Shown here piece after piece: positions 46,134 through 59,100 of a stretch of 64,000 bases of DNA. Location of the stretch: contig JAVTVY010045542.1 of the NCBI GenBank assembly GCA_036873755.1, positions 124,001 to 188,000 of the forward strand, written 5' to 3'. Each line of letters opens with the position of its first letter. Positions within the stretch are counted from its first letter, which is position 1. A program made the position numbers and the translations under genes. This DNA comes from Hanleya hanleyi. Lineage: Eukaryota; Mollusca; Polyplacophora; Lepidopleurida; Hanleyidae. The notes beneath the pieces were generated by a model that did no database searches, was not told the origin of the DNA, and worked only from the letters and a program-made list of their open reading frames with translations.

Positions 46134-46384
46134 ACTCTCTGTTGTTGTGAATGGAATATCCTTGAAGACTGTCTGACGAAGTGGGTCAGCACGCTTCCCT
46201 TATAGGGCTAGTTCGAATACATCCGGCTGAAACCGATTCAAACCGATTCCAGTGTGTCCTCCTGGGAATTCTCCTTCCTGTGATCTAATGTTGATATAAC
46301 TGGTTCAAACCGGTTTACGCCATACCCCCCATTGGGTAGGCCAGGAAGGTAGAGGGAAGGGCGCCTCGATCCAAATCTCATCGG

Positions 46385-46480
46385 CTCTTCAACTCGGGTC
46401 GGTGGATCGGTCTCCATGGGCTCTTCAATCGGGGCGGCGGATCGACCTCCATGGGCTCTTCAATTCGAGGATCCATGTCC
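46385..46480. repeat. About 35-bp repeat, three units
   Basis: ATGGGCTCTTCAATCGGGGC and GGATCGACCTCC-like words recur about every 35 bp. A related line lies at 45838-45900. Confidence 0.7.
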
Positions 46481-46950
46481 ACGGGAATTCCCAGTCTCCA
46501 TGGATGATACTTTGATGACGTCTCCATTGACTGGGATGCTTAAAGACTATATAATATTACATCCACCCCAGCCACGCGACCTAACCGCCCATCCGCTGAT
46601 CGGCCTCGACGAGTCGTTCAATATGTCATCCTCTCCGATCCAGTATGCCAAATATGGGCCCACCTCGACCACCAAAATGTCCATTCAAATGTCTTTTTTC
46701 TACTATTCCCTAACTACGCATGCGCAGATTGACACCGGGAATCGCGTGACCCGAAATGTGACCTCGCACGGGAAATGATCTTTGACCTTTCACCCGGAAG
46801 TGACCTTTCACCCGGATGTGACATCATCCGTTACGTCACGCCACCATCCTCCTGTACAGCCTCATTCCCCTCCGCCCCTCAACTATACGACCAGGTTCCC
46901 ACTCTATATACTACTGACGTTAAGGGTCGACATGACGACCCATAAACATC

Positions 46951-47313
46951 GTAATGGACAAAATATTGACATGATCGAATCTTAACCTCCTCACATTGCG
47001 ATGTTAAGTTCGACATGACGGCCCTTAACATCGATACATAATACTGACATGGTCGACAATTAATATCGCAATGTCTGCTTAATGGTTCCAAACGTATTTT
47101 TGAAGATCGAATTATGAGGAATAAGATCTACTTTCGATTCCCAGACTCCAATTTGTTTGATTGAGGGATGATTGTCCTACCGAACGATTTATCCTCAAAA
47201 TACAGCCTTTCCACGAACTCAACTTTGAAGATATATCTTGTTCCAAGGTTAACAACCAGTTAGTCATGCGATATAAAACACTGTACAAGCGTCAAATCTT
47301 TAAGCCAGCCGCC
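46951..47313 (+). repeat. 365-bp direct repeat, copy 2
   Basis: It starts GTAATGGACAAAATAT and ends TCTTTAAGCCAGCCGCCA. Differences from copy 1 are a handful of substitutions and a short indel. Confidence 0.9.
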
Positions 47314-48800
47314 AGCAATAATATGTCCGGCGTCCATAATCAAAATACTAATTTCTTTCAAAAGCAGAGCATTAAGCCCTTTCTAGTACTGATTACTATT
47401 GGTATTCCTTAAACAATTCCGAAGCGATTTCTTGTGTAGAATTTATCTGAGTATGGTTGCTGATGTGAGCGCTATGAGAATAATGTGCTCATTCACCTGT
47501 CACCCGCTGCGAGTGCTGAGTTAATTACACTTTCGATTTAATATCCCTGTCGTGATATTTTCTATAATTATGTCAACCTAGCCCTGCCAGGCCTGTCTAC
47601 CACCGGAACCAATGAAAGCTGAAACCCGACTTAGAGTATGCCCTATTGGGTTCACTTTGAGTCTAGTCGCATGAACTCACGAGCAACGAATCACGGGTAA
47701 ATATAAAACAGTATAATTGAACAAACAGCAAATCTTGCCCTTTTCATGACGGGGGATGGATGAAAGTGTGCTGGGTTGACCTGTCCTTGGACCTTATGTT
47801 GGACCATGGAACAGAAGTTACACGACTCTGACGTCATCTGAGTAGTAGAGAAAGCGCAGCTAGGGTTGGAATGAGTGCATGTGTGTGGGTCCAATGTATA
47901 CAGTCGCACTCGGAGAGTATCAGAACGAGAGATCCTGAAGGATCTTGGCGCCCACCATTGTCCGATAACTGTAAGCTAATGACAAGAGGATCTTTTTGTC
48001 AATTGTTACTAAGAACAAACGATTGATTTGTGATTTTGTTTACAGAATTTTGAATCTGAACGAAAAAGATCGAAAAAGGGACGCTGGAAAACACCAAGAT
48101 ATAATCTTTCTAAGTTTCAGGAGTTTCAAGATTTCTAGAAACTGTACTTATGTTGGTTGTTATAGAACAAGAGAAATGAGCAAAGTTAGCCTGAAAGTGA
48201 ATGTACATGTACGGGGATCCTTCGTCTTCGTTTTGTAGTATTTTTATTTTATTTATTTTTTTGCACGTGTCATCATTGGGTACTGGAAGCGAAGACAAAT
48301 CTCTTTGACACTTTGGCATACTTAAAATTTTATAATTACGAATGAATGCTAATTCTGTTCTGTTTACTGGGCTAGTTTGAGATTGATCTCTTTTTAAGAT
48401 ACCATGCTCGAACATAGTAAGATGGTACAATACTTAATACTGAAGGGATCCGGTCCGCGCAGTAATGTTGAAACTTCGAAAGTGTCTGAATCCTGATTAT
48501 CTCCCTTGGATCGAAACATGCAGTAGTCTACAGTTGTCGAGTTGTGACGTTGTGTCACAAGAGTGACGTCCCTTCATGTAGCCGACCCGCCGGCAGACGA
48601 GAGCGTGGGGCATTTCACTTGCAACTGCATAGACTAAAGAAAACTGATTTAAAATTTGAAGAAATACATTTTAATTCCGAATTATTTGAATTCCTTAATA
48701 TGGAAGGTGACGATATGGATATTCTCTGTAGTCAATATATAGAATATGCCCCATCATTTAATCCACTGACTCTTGTGATGCAACGTCACAACTCGGGAAT
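47314..48800. other. No gene supported
   Basis: Mixed unique sequence. The open frames at 47996-48238, 48110-48430 and 48544-48810 have no recognisable domain. Confidence 0.45.
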
Positions 48801-48804
48801 ACCG

Positions 48805-49625
48805 TATTAATTTGAAGCGTAACTTTGATTTTCGAATCGGACCAAAAAAGGTATCTTGCACAACTAGGCCCCATGTGGGATCTGTGTACCAAATTTCAGA
48901 AAGATCCATGAAATATTTCCTGAGAATTCACGATAACAATGTTTCACGGGGAAATTCAAGATGGCGACCTGGCAGACATATTGGATTTTCGAATCGGACC
49001 AAAAAGATATCTTGCACAACTGGGCCACAAGGGGAACCTGTGTACCAAATTTGAGAAAAATCCATGCAGTAGTTCCTGAGAAATCGCGATAACAACGTTT
49101 CATGGGGAAATCCAAGATGGCTGCCTGGTGGCCATATTGGATTTTCGATTCGAACCGAAAAAGGTATCTTGCACAACTAGACCCTAAGGGGAACCTGTGT
49201 ACCAAATTTGAGAAAGATCCATGCACTGAGAAATGACGATAACACGTTTCATGGGCAAATCCAGGATGGCAGCCTGGTGGCCATATTGGATTTTCGAATC
49301 GGACCAGAAAAGATATCTTGCACAACTAGACCCCAAGGGGAACCTGTGTACCAAATTTGAGAAAGATCCATGCAGTAGTTCCTGGGAAATCGCAATAACA
49401 AGGTTTCATGGGGAAATCCAAGATGGCTGCCTGGTGGCCATATCAGATTTTCGAATCGGACCTGAAAAGGTATCTTGCACAACTAGACCCCAAGGGGAAC
49501 CTGTGTACCAAATTTGAGAAAGATCCATGCAGTGGCTCCTGAGAAATCGCGATAACAAGAATTGTTTACGGACGGACGGACGGATCAAAGACCACGGACG
49601 AAAAGTGATTTGAATAGCTCACCAT
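48805..49625. repeat. About 150-bp tandem repeat, five units, ending in ACGGACGGACGG
   Basis: Units carry ATTGGATTTTCGAATCGGACC, TATCTTGCACAACTAG, GTGTACCAAATTTGAGAAAGATCC and ATCCAAGATGGCTGCCTGGTGG. The tail reads GACGGACGGACGGATCA and then an inverted AGCTCACCATCTGGTGATGGTGGGCT. This layout is familiar from molluscan genomes (recall, not a search). The open frames are repeat translations. Confidence 0.9.
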
Positions 49626-50700
49626 CTGGTGATGGTGGGCTAAAATGCGCATATGCGGTCCGGTTGGGTGCGCACTTGGGATTACATACACTGCTGGGAA
49701 GAAACAATCCCATGTTGTTGACTAGTGATATGTGGGACTGAAAGAACATTTTGAACTAGTAGAAAAAGGGTATTTTCGGATGCGCATGAGATTTCTTTGG
49801 AGATTTGTGGGCCACATTTGGTCCAAATGTGTTGTGTTTATTGTCCTATTAAAGGTCTCGCTGTGTACAATTAGACTGGGGTTGTGATGTTGACCCAATG
49901 ATAGAGTGAAGTGCCATCCACCCATCGAGCTATTATGAAAACCAAGCATCACTTGGAAGTGGCTATTGGGTTACCAATCACAGGGGCTCTAAACATGTTG
50001 TCAAAATACGAAAACGTTAGAAGTCACAATTTTGACAGCGCCAATATAATTGCGATGTTAAAGGCCGCCATGTCGACCAGGTTAGCGCACATGCGATGAT
50101 GTCATATCCGGTGATAACTTCACCTCCAGGAGCTCGGAGCTGGGTTCATAGGGTAGGATGATTGACAGGTGGGGCCAGGGTTCATGACGCTGTCAGTGTG
50201 GGAGCTGATGTGTTGTGATTGAGGAGATAATAAAATGTCGCCGACAAAGTTGTCTCCCTTGACATTCCATCAGGAGCTTCAATAAGACCCCAAGTGTGCG
50301 GTATAACTCCTACGTATATGACAGACCGACCCTACGACGACCATGTACCCAACTCCATGGTCCAACCTAAGGTCCCATATGCGCTCCTAATCAACCGTAT
50401 TTGCGCTTTCTCAACTACTCATCCCGTCACAATAATAATATAAACAATCCGGTAAGCCACACCTGTACATAAATGGTTGTAGCTCAGACTCCGACTCCTG
50501 CCCTAAGTTATCAAACAGTGGGTAAATTCTGTAGAGATATATTTACAGAAACAGAGTTAAATTCAAGGGAAGATGATCTACCACGATAGACAGACCCATC
50601 ATGTCCAACCCAACATCAGTATGCCTGAGTTCAGACGACTCGTGTCTGCTCTGGAAACATCCCAGGGTGCACTAGTCCACCCTATGAGTTAGTGTATAGG
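49626..50700. other. Low-copy relatives of the foldback units, no gene
   Basis: Words such as GGTCCAAATGTG and GTGCGCACTTGGG resemble the palindrome arms, but no frame or RNA is supported. Confidence 0.4.
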
Positions 50701-50739
50701 GGTGTAGGCATGTCTCAAATGCGCACCCGAGCGACGCAA

Positions 50740-51770
50740 CACGTTTTTTACTACTGATGACGTCACCAATCATGCACAGGTGACGTGGATATCCCTCAAG
50801 TCGCAGTCTACACCACGAGAGCTTCAATATAGTCCTTCAATCCCTCAGACACACCCCTGCGCACCACCAATATGCCCGCTTTCGCTACTACTCTACTACC
50901 AAGGATGAAACTGATGACATCACTTCCGTTCTAAACCACCCCAGTCTTCCTCTACACACCGGGAGCTTCAATATGACACCGTACACGATTCAGTTGGACC
51001 ACGGATGACCCCTATCTCGCCCAAATACTCCCCTGTGCATGTCTAAACTGTCTGTTGTCTAATAATGCCGTCTAGAAGGACGTGAGCACTCAAAATCACT
51101 ACTTCATTAGGAGTCTACCCCAACAGGGCTTCAAATGAGATCACACACGGCCATTTGTACCACGGACGGCTCACCTTCTGAAACACCACCCTGCGCACTT
51201 CTGAAACTGCTATCTTCCTATACTACACCCCAACTGCGCATGTGCAGATTGACCCGACTTTCGAGAAAAACAACACCGGTCTTACTCTACCCCACGAAAG
51301 CTCCAATATGACATCCCACACGGACCATTTGGACCAAAGATAGCCCATCTCTACATGAAACGTCCATTCAAATGTCCTATATCCAGATTGAAGGCACTTG
51401 CTGTCCAAACCACCCCAGTCTGACTCTGTGCCACGAAAGCTTCAATATTATACCCCACACTGTCCATTTGGACCAAGGATGGTTCCTAGATCGCCTAAAC
51501 ACCTTCCTGTTCACCCCAAATATGTCCTCTTACCTGACTACTGCCCAACTGCTGATGGGTAGCATGACGCAACTTCCAATAAAATCCATACCAGTCGTAG
51601 TCTACATGCCGAGAGTTACAAGATAACACTCCACACGGTCCATTTGGACCAGACATGGTCCCTCGATAGCCCAAACACGTCCCTGTGCACTCGCATTGTC
51701 CGCTTTCGGTACTAGTGTCCGATTGCGCATGCGTAGCCTTGCATCATTTCATATGATGCAAGGTTCATAT
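50740..51770. repeat. Tandem array of foldback-related units (about 240-270 bp)
   Basis: TACTGATGACGTCACCAAT, CCACGAGAGCTTCAATATGACA, CATTTGGACCAAGGATGG and CTGCGCATG.GCAGATTG recur in the same order four or five times. They are the building blocks of the 38.2-43.7 kb palindrome. Confidence 0.8.
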
Positions 51771-51774
51771 CTCT

Positions 51775-52930
51775 AGATGTGAATAGTGACATACTTCAGA
51801 ATTTACCTGTATATTACTTGCACTTGTTTGAAGACAATTCAGTGGGCCATTCTTATAGGTCAGTCTTAATCTCACTCAAGCCGACGTCTGTTAACTTGTT
51901 CCATGTTGTGTTGAAATGTGTTAGAAATTATGCTATCCAAACCTTATTAGTTAGAGAATACCTGTTCCCATAACTTGCTCAGTAAATTAAATTCAACTTC
52001 CCGGGGGTTCCACAGTCATTTCAAACATTAACCCAATATCCACCAAGAACATATTACAGGTGATAGAAGTTTTTATCAATAGTTCAATTTCATTTTTTTA
52101 ATTGTTTACCTTATTGAAAAGTAGTAAAAACGAAGTGAGCACTAGTTTGAATTGCTTGTGACAGTGTGGTTGCATTTGGTCAAATTTAAGGAAAGTTCTG
52201 ATAAAAAGCTTGATGAGATCTTTAAATATCTCTATTACCGGTACTAATTGAAACTTCTTGGGATGATTCATTTTAAGATAGCGTTCATTCCAATGAATTA
52301 GTTTTTCATTCCATCACTGGTTACTTCAATGGCAGGCCTTAGACTGTAAACCTTACACTGTCACTGCTAGATCAGTACCGTCGAAAAAAGTTAGGTGTTT
52401 TTTTTTAACTGCGATTTGTCAGTATTCCCGAAGACTATGATATCTTCAATTGCAGGAGTGACTTCAAACTGGACTATTTAGCAGCAGGAGACATGGTCGC
52501 GGTGGTGGTCATTCGGTTGTGTGCACACTTCCGAGTGTCCTTATACAGCCCGAAAACAGCTGATAATGGCAACGAATTGCAATTCAGTTTCCATGGTCTT
52601 CTCACTCTGGATGTTCACCTGTGATGTCCCAGATTGTTGAGATATTCTTCTTCTATTAATTAACATCTACGGTCCTATTCCAGACTGAGCCTATGAAATG
52701 GAGCGTACTCTCTCGGTGTGTCGGTGCGATCAGTAGTAATTGACCAATGCAATCACGTTACAAATGGAGATAGGGCACAAAAGAGCTGACGTTAGGTCAC
52801 TGTTGTTTGAGATTATATAAGAGACTTCCTGATTGTAAGAAGTGCGGGCCAATAGAAAGCTCTGACAGACGCTAGGTTTAGTGTGAGCAAAGAGCCTCTC
52901 AAGGAAGACAGAAACACTTTAATTGGCCTA
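51775..52930. other. Gene B downstream region, no gene supported
   Basis: AT-rich. Part of 52310-52640 resembles 4770-5070 (for example TTCAAATTGCAG.TGA.GCTTCAAACTG), possibly an old dispersed repeat. Confidence 0.4.
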
Positions 52931-52937
52931 CTTTCTT

Positions 52938-52943
52938 TTTATT
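52938..52943 (-). terminator. Poly(A) signal of gene B
   Basis: AATAAA on the minus strand, about 205 bp after the stop codon, gives a plausible short 3' UTR. No equally clear signal was found for gene A. Confidence 0.5.
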
Positions 52944-53146
52944 TGCATCAATAAAACGTGGTAAATTTATAAAATGAATTTACGATGTATTTACAACTGT
53001 ACAAAATCGCTGCCCCGGTTGCAATTTAGTAAGTAAAAGTAACAAGTAAAAATTCAACAAAAAGGTATATGTGTCCATCCGCTGTCTTAGAGAGAAGTGA
53101 GATTGTCCGTTTTCAAGGTCAAGGTCCAGGTCCAGGTTGTCGTCGT

Positions 53147-56100
53147 TTAAAACTGTGTTTCCATCAAGGTAACGAACTCTACAAGGGATAAAAGGAGTAA
53201 ATAATATACATTAAAACGATATCATAATCACAGCACTGAGATTAATAAAGATAATCAAAATAACAGAGAAACTGGCAACTGGAGTAGGTCTACTTGCCAA
53301 TATGAAAGACTTATGCTCGATCTGTACAGGTACGATGAAAAATGGATCATATACAGCTCTGAGAGATTTTTGCTCACCTACTTTGTTTATAGAGTCGCTT
53401 TAGCCCTAACACTCGTGTCATAGCTGAAGGCTATTTATTGTCTTTCGATGTAATAACACCATACAGGCGATAGAAGTTGTACGAATTGGAAAATAGCGAG
53501 TGCAGCATTGTATATAGGACTGGATATTCGTTCCAATGGCGAGTCTAATCCCTCCGTGATATTGTATCCCAGGTAAATCCGAAGACTCACCATTGTAATC
53601 AATGCTACCATCCTTGTTCGAATCAGCAACGGCGAAGAGAGCCGGCACATCGACAGCGACACGCAGCCTCTTGAATACATAGGTCACGTCCTCCTGGGAG
53701 AGAACACCTGAACCATTACGGTCGTAGATACGGAAGGCCTCTCTATATTCTGAATCGATGTTACGCAGCTGTTTGAAGGCGGCTACGTAATCGACGAAAG
53801 ACTGGAAGTTGATGCCACGGCCTACAGAAAGAATAAGAGTTCTATTTTTTAGTATTATAGTATTTTTTTTTTGCAAGATCGTCTCATGCCAGGTTCTCCC
53901 AGTGTCTGATTAATAACCTCCCGATAACAGTGGAACAGAACTGTTACATTAATCACCCTAGGCTCGAGTTTATACAAGTTTTGCAGGTAAAAGGGTAGTT
54001 TTTCTTTTAAAATACGGGCAATGGCGCATAAATTCATCTAAAGTTACATATGTTACATATTTTTGCCACTCTTATGATATATATTTTATGTGTTTGAAGA
54101 TGGTGAAAGGGCAATGAAAAGTAGACCGCACTCTGGACAATTATTTCCTAAGCTATTAAGCACATACACCCAAGTAAAAGTATACGAATGTGTGCGCCAT
54201 TGACATAAAGACACTGCGAATTTGTTCGTATTTTCAAAATTAGAATGACCTCCAAAATGGATAGCTCTCATTTTCCGAACCGGTTACTAATCTGGGCTCC
54301 ATGCAGGAAAGCTCCGCGATTATGTCTAAAGACCGCAACCTTATGTCGCGGTTCTCATTTCTGGCACATAAGGGTCATGTGCCTGGTGACGTGTGGGCAT
54401 GTCTGGCCTAATTCTTAAGACTGTCCAGCTTTTTAAAATATGGTTACTGTCTGAGCAGATAACAAAACAGCCAATCAGCGTGGACTTAACAAAGATCTAT
54501 GTCAGGAATAAGAACAACGACATAAGCTTGCGGTCTTTTTGCCATATCGCGGATATTCTCTGATGGTGCCCTCCCCGTCTTTCCACTGTGACAAGGATTG
54601 TATAATATAGTGCGCTTTTTCTGGTAAGTGTATTTGTGACAAAGAGGGTAGGCCTATATAGTGCGCTTTATCTAGTGAGTACCGGTACAGTCTATCAAAT
54701 TGCCATCGAGACTGACCAACTTTTAAGTCGATGCTTGGTCGTCAAAGCAGGTGATCACGTGGGATACTGTGTAGGTCAAAGGTGATAAAAGTAGTCCCGG
54801 AACCAACTTACTGTCCGTGCTGACGCAGTTGATGATCTGACGGATTTCTTCGTCAGTGGGGTCTCTCCCTGCCCTCTCCAAGATGGCCTTGAGTTCATTG
54901 TGGCCGATGAGGTTATCAACGCTAACTTTGTTGAAAAATCCAACAAAGCCTGAAATTAAAATTATTAGTATATTTGTTAGTATTGCTACAGTATAATATT
55001 TAACACAAAAGGCATTTTTTTTGGATAGCGACTCCTTTATTGTGCTGTGGAGCTACGTATAATTTCTTTGTTAGGCATTTAGAAGTCTGCGTATATAACT
55101 AATGGCTAAAAACTTAATACCGACTTCTTTATTGCCGTGGATCTTATCATCACGTCAGAGATCTGAATTAAAGTTCCACTCATTAAAAGAGAATGATCAC
55201 AATCAAATTCCTTCAAGTTGAGTGAAATTGAGTGATTCAATGGCGCATAAATTCCTCTATTCCTACGAAGTAGGCTCTCATTTGCAAATTGTCCGGTAAT
55301 GAGTGAGTGAGTGAGTGAGTCAGTTCATCCGATCCTTTCGTCGGCAAAATAAGGAGAACCGATGACATTGGAACCTTGATTTTTGGCATGAAGCTGCATT
55401 AGGGAACTGTTACCAGCAAGTTCTGAGCTGACCTACTTTTTGATGAAAATCACTGGTACTTCTGACTTGGTATGTGCCCATCTTAATGTAGACAGGATTT
55501 CAACTTGGGGCGGGGGGATTTCCAAGAGTCCAGTGCGCGTTGGAGTCCTAATGCCTATCCTACTCCGTAGGTCCTGTGACGTTAGTCACACTGCCATGTT
55601 CTCAAGTGTTCTTACAAATAATTCGTAACGCTGCATCTGCGCGAACCGAATCAATCCGGTATATAAGTACGGTCGACGGAAACCGCCTTTGTCCATAGTT
55701 GGTTTGAATCCAGATGTCGATATCCAAGAATATTTGTTATTGATCTGACCACGGATGTTCTTCTTTTATGACCACGGATGTTCCCCATCAATAAAATTGA
55801 TCAGTTGATATAGAGCTGTGACTGGTATCACAGAGACTAGTTACCGTCGTTAATAAATCGATGGGGAGGGTCGAGGTCGTGAAGAACTTTTCTTCACGAC
55901 CTCTATCCCCTCCTCCCCAAATCAACATAATTAACCAATTAATAACGGTAACGAGCCCCTGTGACTGTACTGAGGAAAGTTCGACTGGCAGGGTACCGAG
56001 GAGCAAACCCGTGGGCATAGCTGACTGGCTGGCACAAAAACTTTGACCGGACAAATTAATAGGGATCTGGACTACAATTTAGGCGATGGATGGCCGTACC

Positions 56101-59100
56101 TCTCTGGATCATACAGCTGACGAATGCAACCCAACTAATCCCACCACTGAACTGTACGGTTCCTAGTAACCCAGTTAAGACATTTCTTTCCTGATTTAAA
56201 TCTCAGATAAGACACATGGTAGTGTGACTAACGTCACAGGACCTACGAAGTAGGGTTTGATATGAGTTAAGTGTGTACTCGAGAGATGACTTGGGGGCCC
56301 TATGTGCTACCGTGAAAGAATTTATATAGCAGTCTCTAATTGACAGTGGGTACTATTAACTTTCCCAGATGTCACCGCTGGTGAGTCATTAGCGTAGCAA
56401 CTATTATCGCCCCCAGTTCCCCGGTGAATGGACTTTGAAACTGTCATCATGCTTCGAATTTCCCATCCTTTTAAGTTCGTTCGTATAAATGTACATCATG
56501 CCTATCCATCCCTTCAAGGTCTGTTAATTTGGCTGACATTTGACATTGGAAGAGATGGTTCTCTATCACCGTGCCCCGTCATGGATGGGCAATTTTCAAG
56601 GGTGGGAAAAAAACATTTTAAAGGAAAGAATAGATATATCAAATGCTTGTCACTGGCCATGGAGAATGAAACCTGTTTGTGATCATTTGTTCTGACAAAA
56701 AAAAAAAAAAAAAAAGAATCACGGACCGTTGAAGTCATTCGGCCCTGAAATTAAAACAGCACGTTTAGTCATTCATATAGAGTTCTCGCACAACAATTAT
56801 GTATTCCTGAGAAAAGGCTATACTTTCAATGACTGATCTATGAAGTTATAGGCCTATGTAGATATAAAACTAAGGCACTTGCAGACAAGTAAGGATTCCA
56901 GAAAATGATAAATGAGACACCGTCTATGTAGTAGTAGGTCCATTATTGCAAAAGGAAATTTAGTCCACCAAGAATTTTAATCCCCTTGCTGTGTTTCAGT
57001 CTAGCCCAGAGTTTCGTTGCCGATAGTTTGCTGAATCTCCTCTGGCATATAATTGAGCCATTTCAAACCGAACTATCAAAGCGAAATTCGTAAACGGCGT
57101 TTGGTGCTCTTATATCTACAATCGGTTTTATTATATCTATTTACAAACCTAACCGATACTGGATGGTTATGAGGAAACAAGAAAATCTTGAGCAATGCTG
57201 TGTTTCCGACCGAAACAGAGAATTGTTTCATTCACTACGGTCAAGGCAAAGGTCACCGAACCTTTATGGTCAAAAGTCACGAGCAAGTGTGCTTACAGGA
57301 AATACGTAAAGCGTTACAACGATCCGGTCTGTAGTTAAAATATGTTTAAAGTACCAATTCCTACAAAGTTGGAGATCAGACATAAGGAATTCTTCCAAAT
57401 GTGTTTTCTATGAATTTATTAAAAGTAGTTTAAATTCGAAAGTTATCTTACTTATATACTAGATAACTTATCCAAATTATTACTGAAATTTAAAACCAGG
57501 GACTCCCTACTTCCGATAGAGACTGACAGATGGACTAATACACCTAGAAATTAACGTATATGTATAATGTGTCGAAATTTAATAGAAGATACCATTAGAT
57601 GACTATATGTCATGAACTGCAAGGAACAAAACTATTACCAATATGTATATGAACGCTCCAGTAGGTTTAAAGTATCCGACCTATTCGGAACAGACAAAAA
57701 ATATTACGAATGAAATTAGTCAAATTTGTTAGAATTATTATGACGCGCACTTAAAACATTGCAGTGTGACTAACGTCACAGGACCTACGAAGTATGGTAG
57801 GCATTAGGACTCCGACGCTCACTGAACTCTTGGAAATCCCCCGGCCCCAAGTTGAAATCGTGCCCATATTAAGCACAGCCCAAGTCGGAATCACCAGAAA
57901 TTTTCATCAAAAGTAGGTCAGCTCAGAACTTGCCGGTAATAGTCCCCTAATGCACCTTCGTGCAAAAAATCAAGGTTCTAATGTCAACGGTTCTACTTAT
58001 TTTGCCGACGAAATGATTCGGATGGACTCACTCACTGACTGACGGACTACCGGACAATTTGCAGATGGTAGCCTATTTCGTAGGAATAATACTGTATAAC
58101 CGCCATTCATCATGCTGGATGTTGCTCTTATACCATGTCAATTGCCCGAAGAATAAATTCTGTCTAATCTATGTATCTAGGACTTATCAAAGATCTACGT
58201 ACATGCATGAATCGATGACTTTCTCACATCCATTTCAAATATGATATAAAAGCTTGTATATCTGGCCTGGTAATCTAAATTAAGATGCTGAATACTTGAT
58301 TGCTTATAAGTTCGGGCCAAATCATGGAAGTGTAAAGGTGGTGTGCGGGTGGGCCGTGATACAGTATCTATCAGCGCGACAGTCTAGGTAAACCAAGATG
58401 ATATATCAGGGAAATAGTCCGTGATATTATATCTGAGTTTACTGAGACTGTCAGCGCGACTGCTGGGCAATATATTTATGTACACGTTGAAAAGTCCAGG
58501 TACTGGTAGGCTATATACTCTCGAAAAAAATCAGATGCAAACATACATACATCCAGGGCTTACTGAAAAAAAAAGAGAAAAAAACATACATACCAAGGTA
58601 TTGGCCAGCGGGGATCTTTCCGAGGGGCTAAAATGAAAAAAAAAAGACATTTTATAAATAAACCACCATTACAAGAAAACTAAAGATACCACGAAACATA
58701 TTTGATCCAGATGGTTATCATTTTTTTCTGTTTACGGAAGACCGTTTTGATCAATCTCTTTCTCACGATCTCGACCTGTTATATTTGTATGTCAAGATTA
58801 TATATGTATTCTCATTTGCTAAAGAGATTTGATCGTGCGAGCTGCACTATGTCTGCTTTTTTTGTTTATAAAAAGACAATAGGATAGGTAAACGCAAGTA
58901 AAAGAATGACTTCATATGTATAGTCCTAAAAAAAAACCCGTAGTTCTCTCGCTTTCACGTAGAATATACTCAAACAACCTTCGTTATATATCGATATTAT
59001 ATGTATAAATAAGGGAATCATAAAGGCGGGGAAAATAGTTTGATTGACATTATTAGGCTCATCAAAATTAATAGTTCGTTTATCATGACCGCCAGCTCTC

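Noticed and set aside
48864..49517. Frames of 60-153 codons on both strands
   Set aside because: Translations of the 150-bp dispersed repeat.
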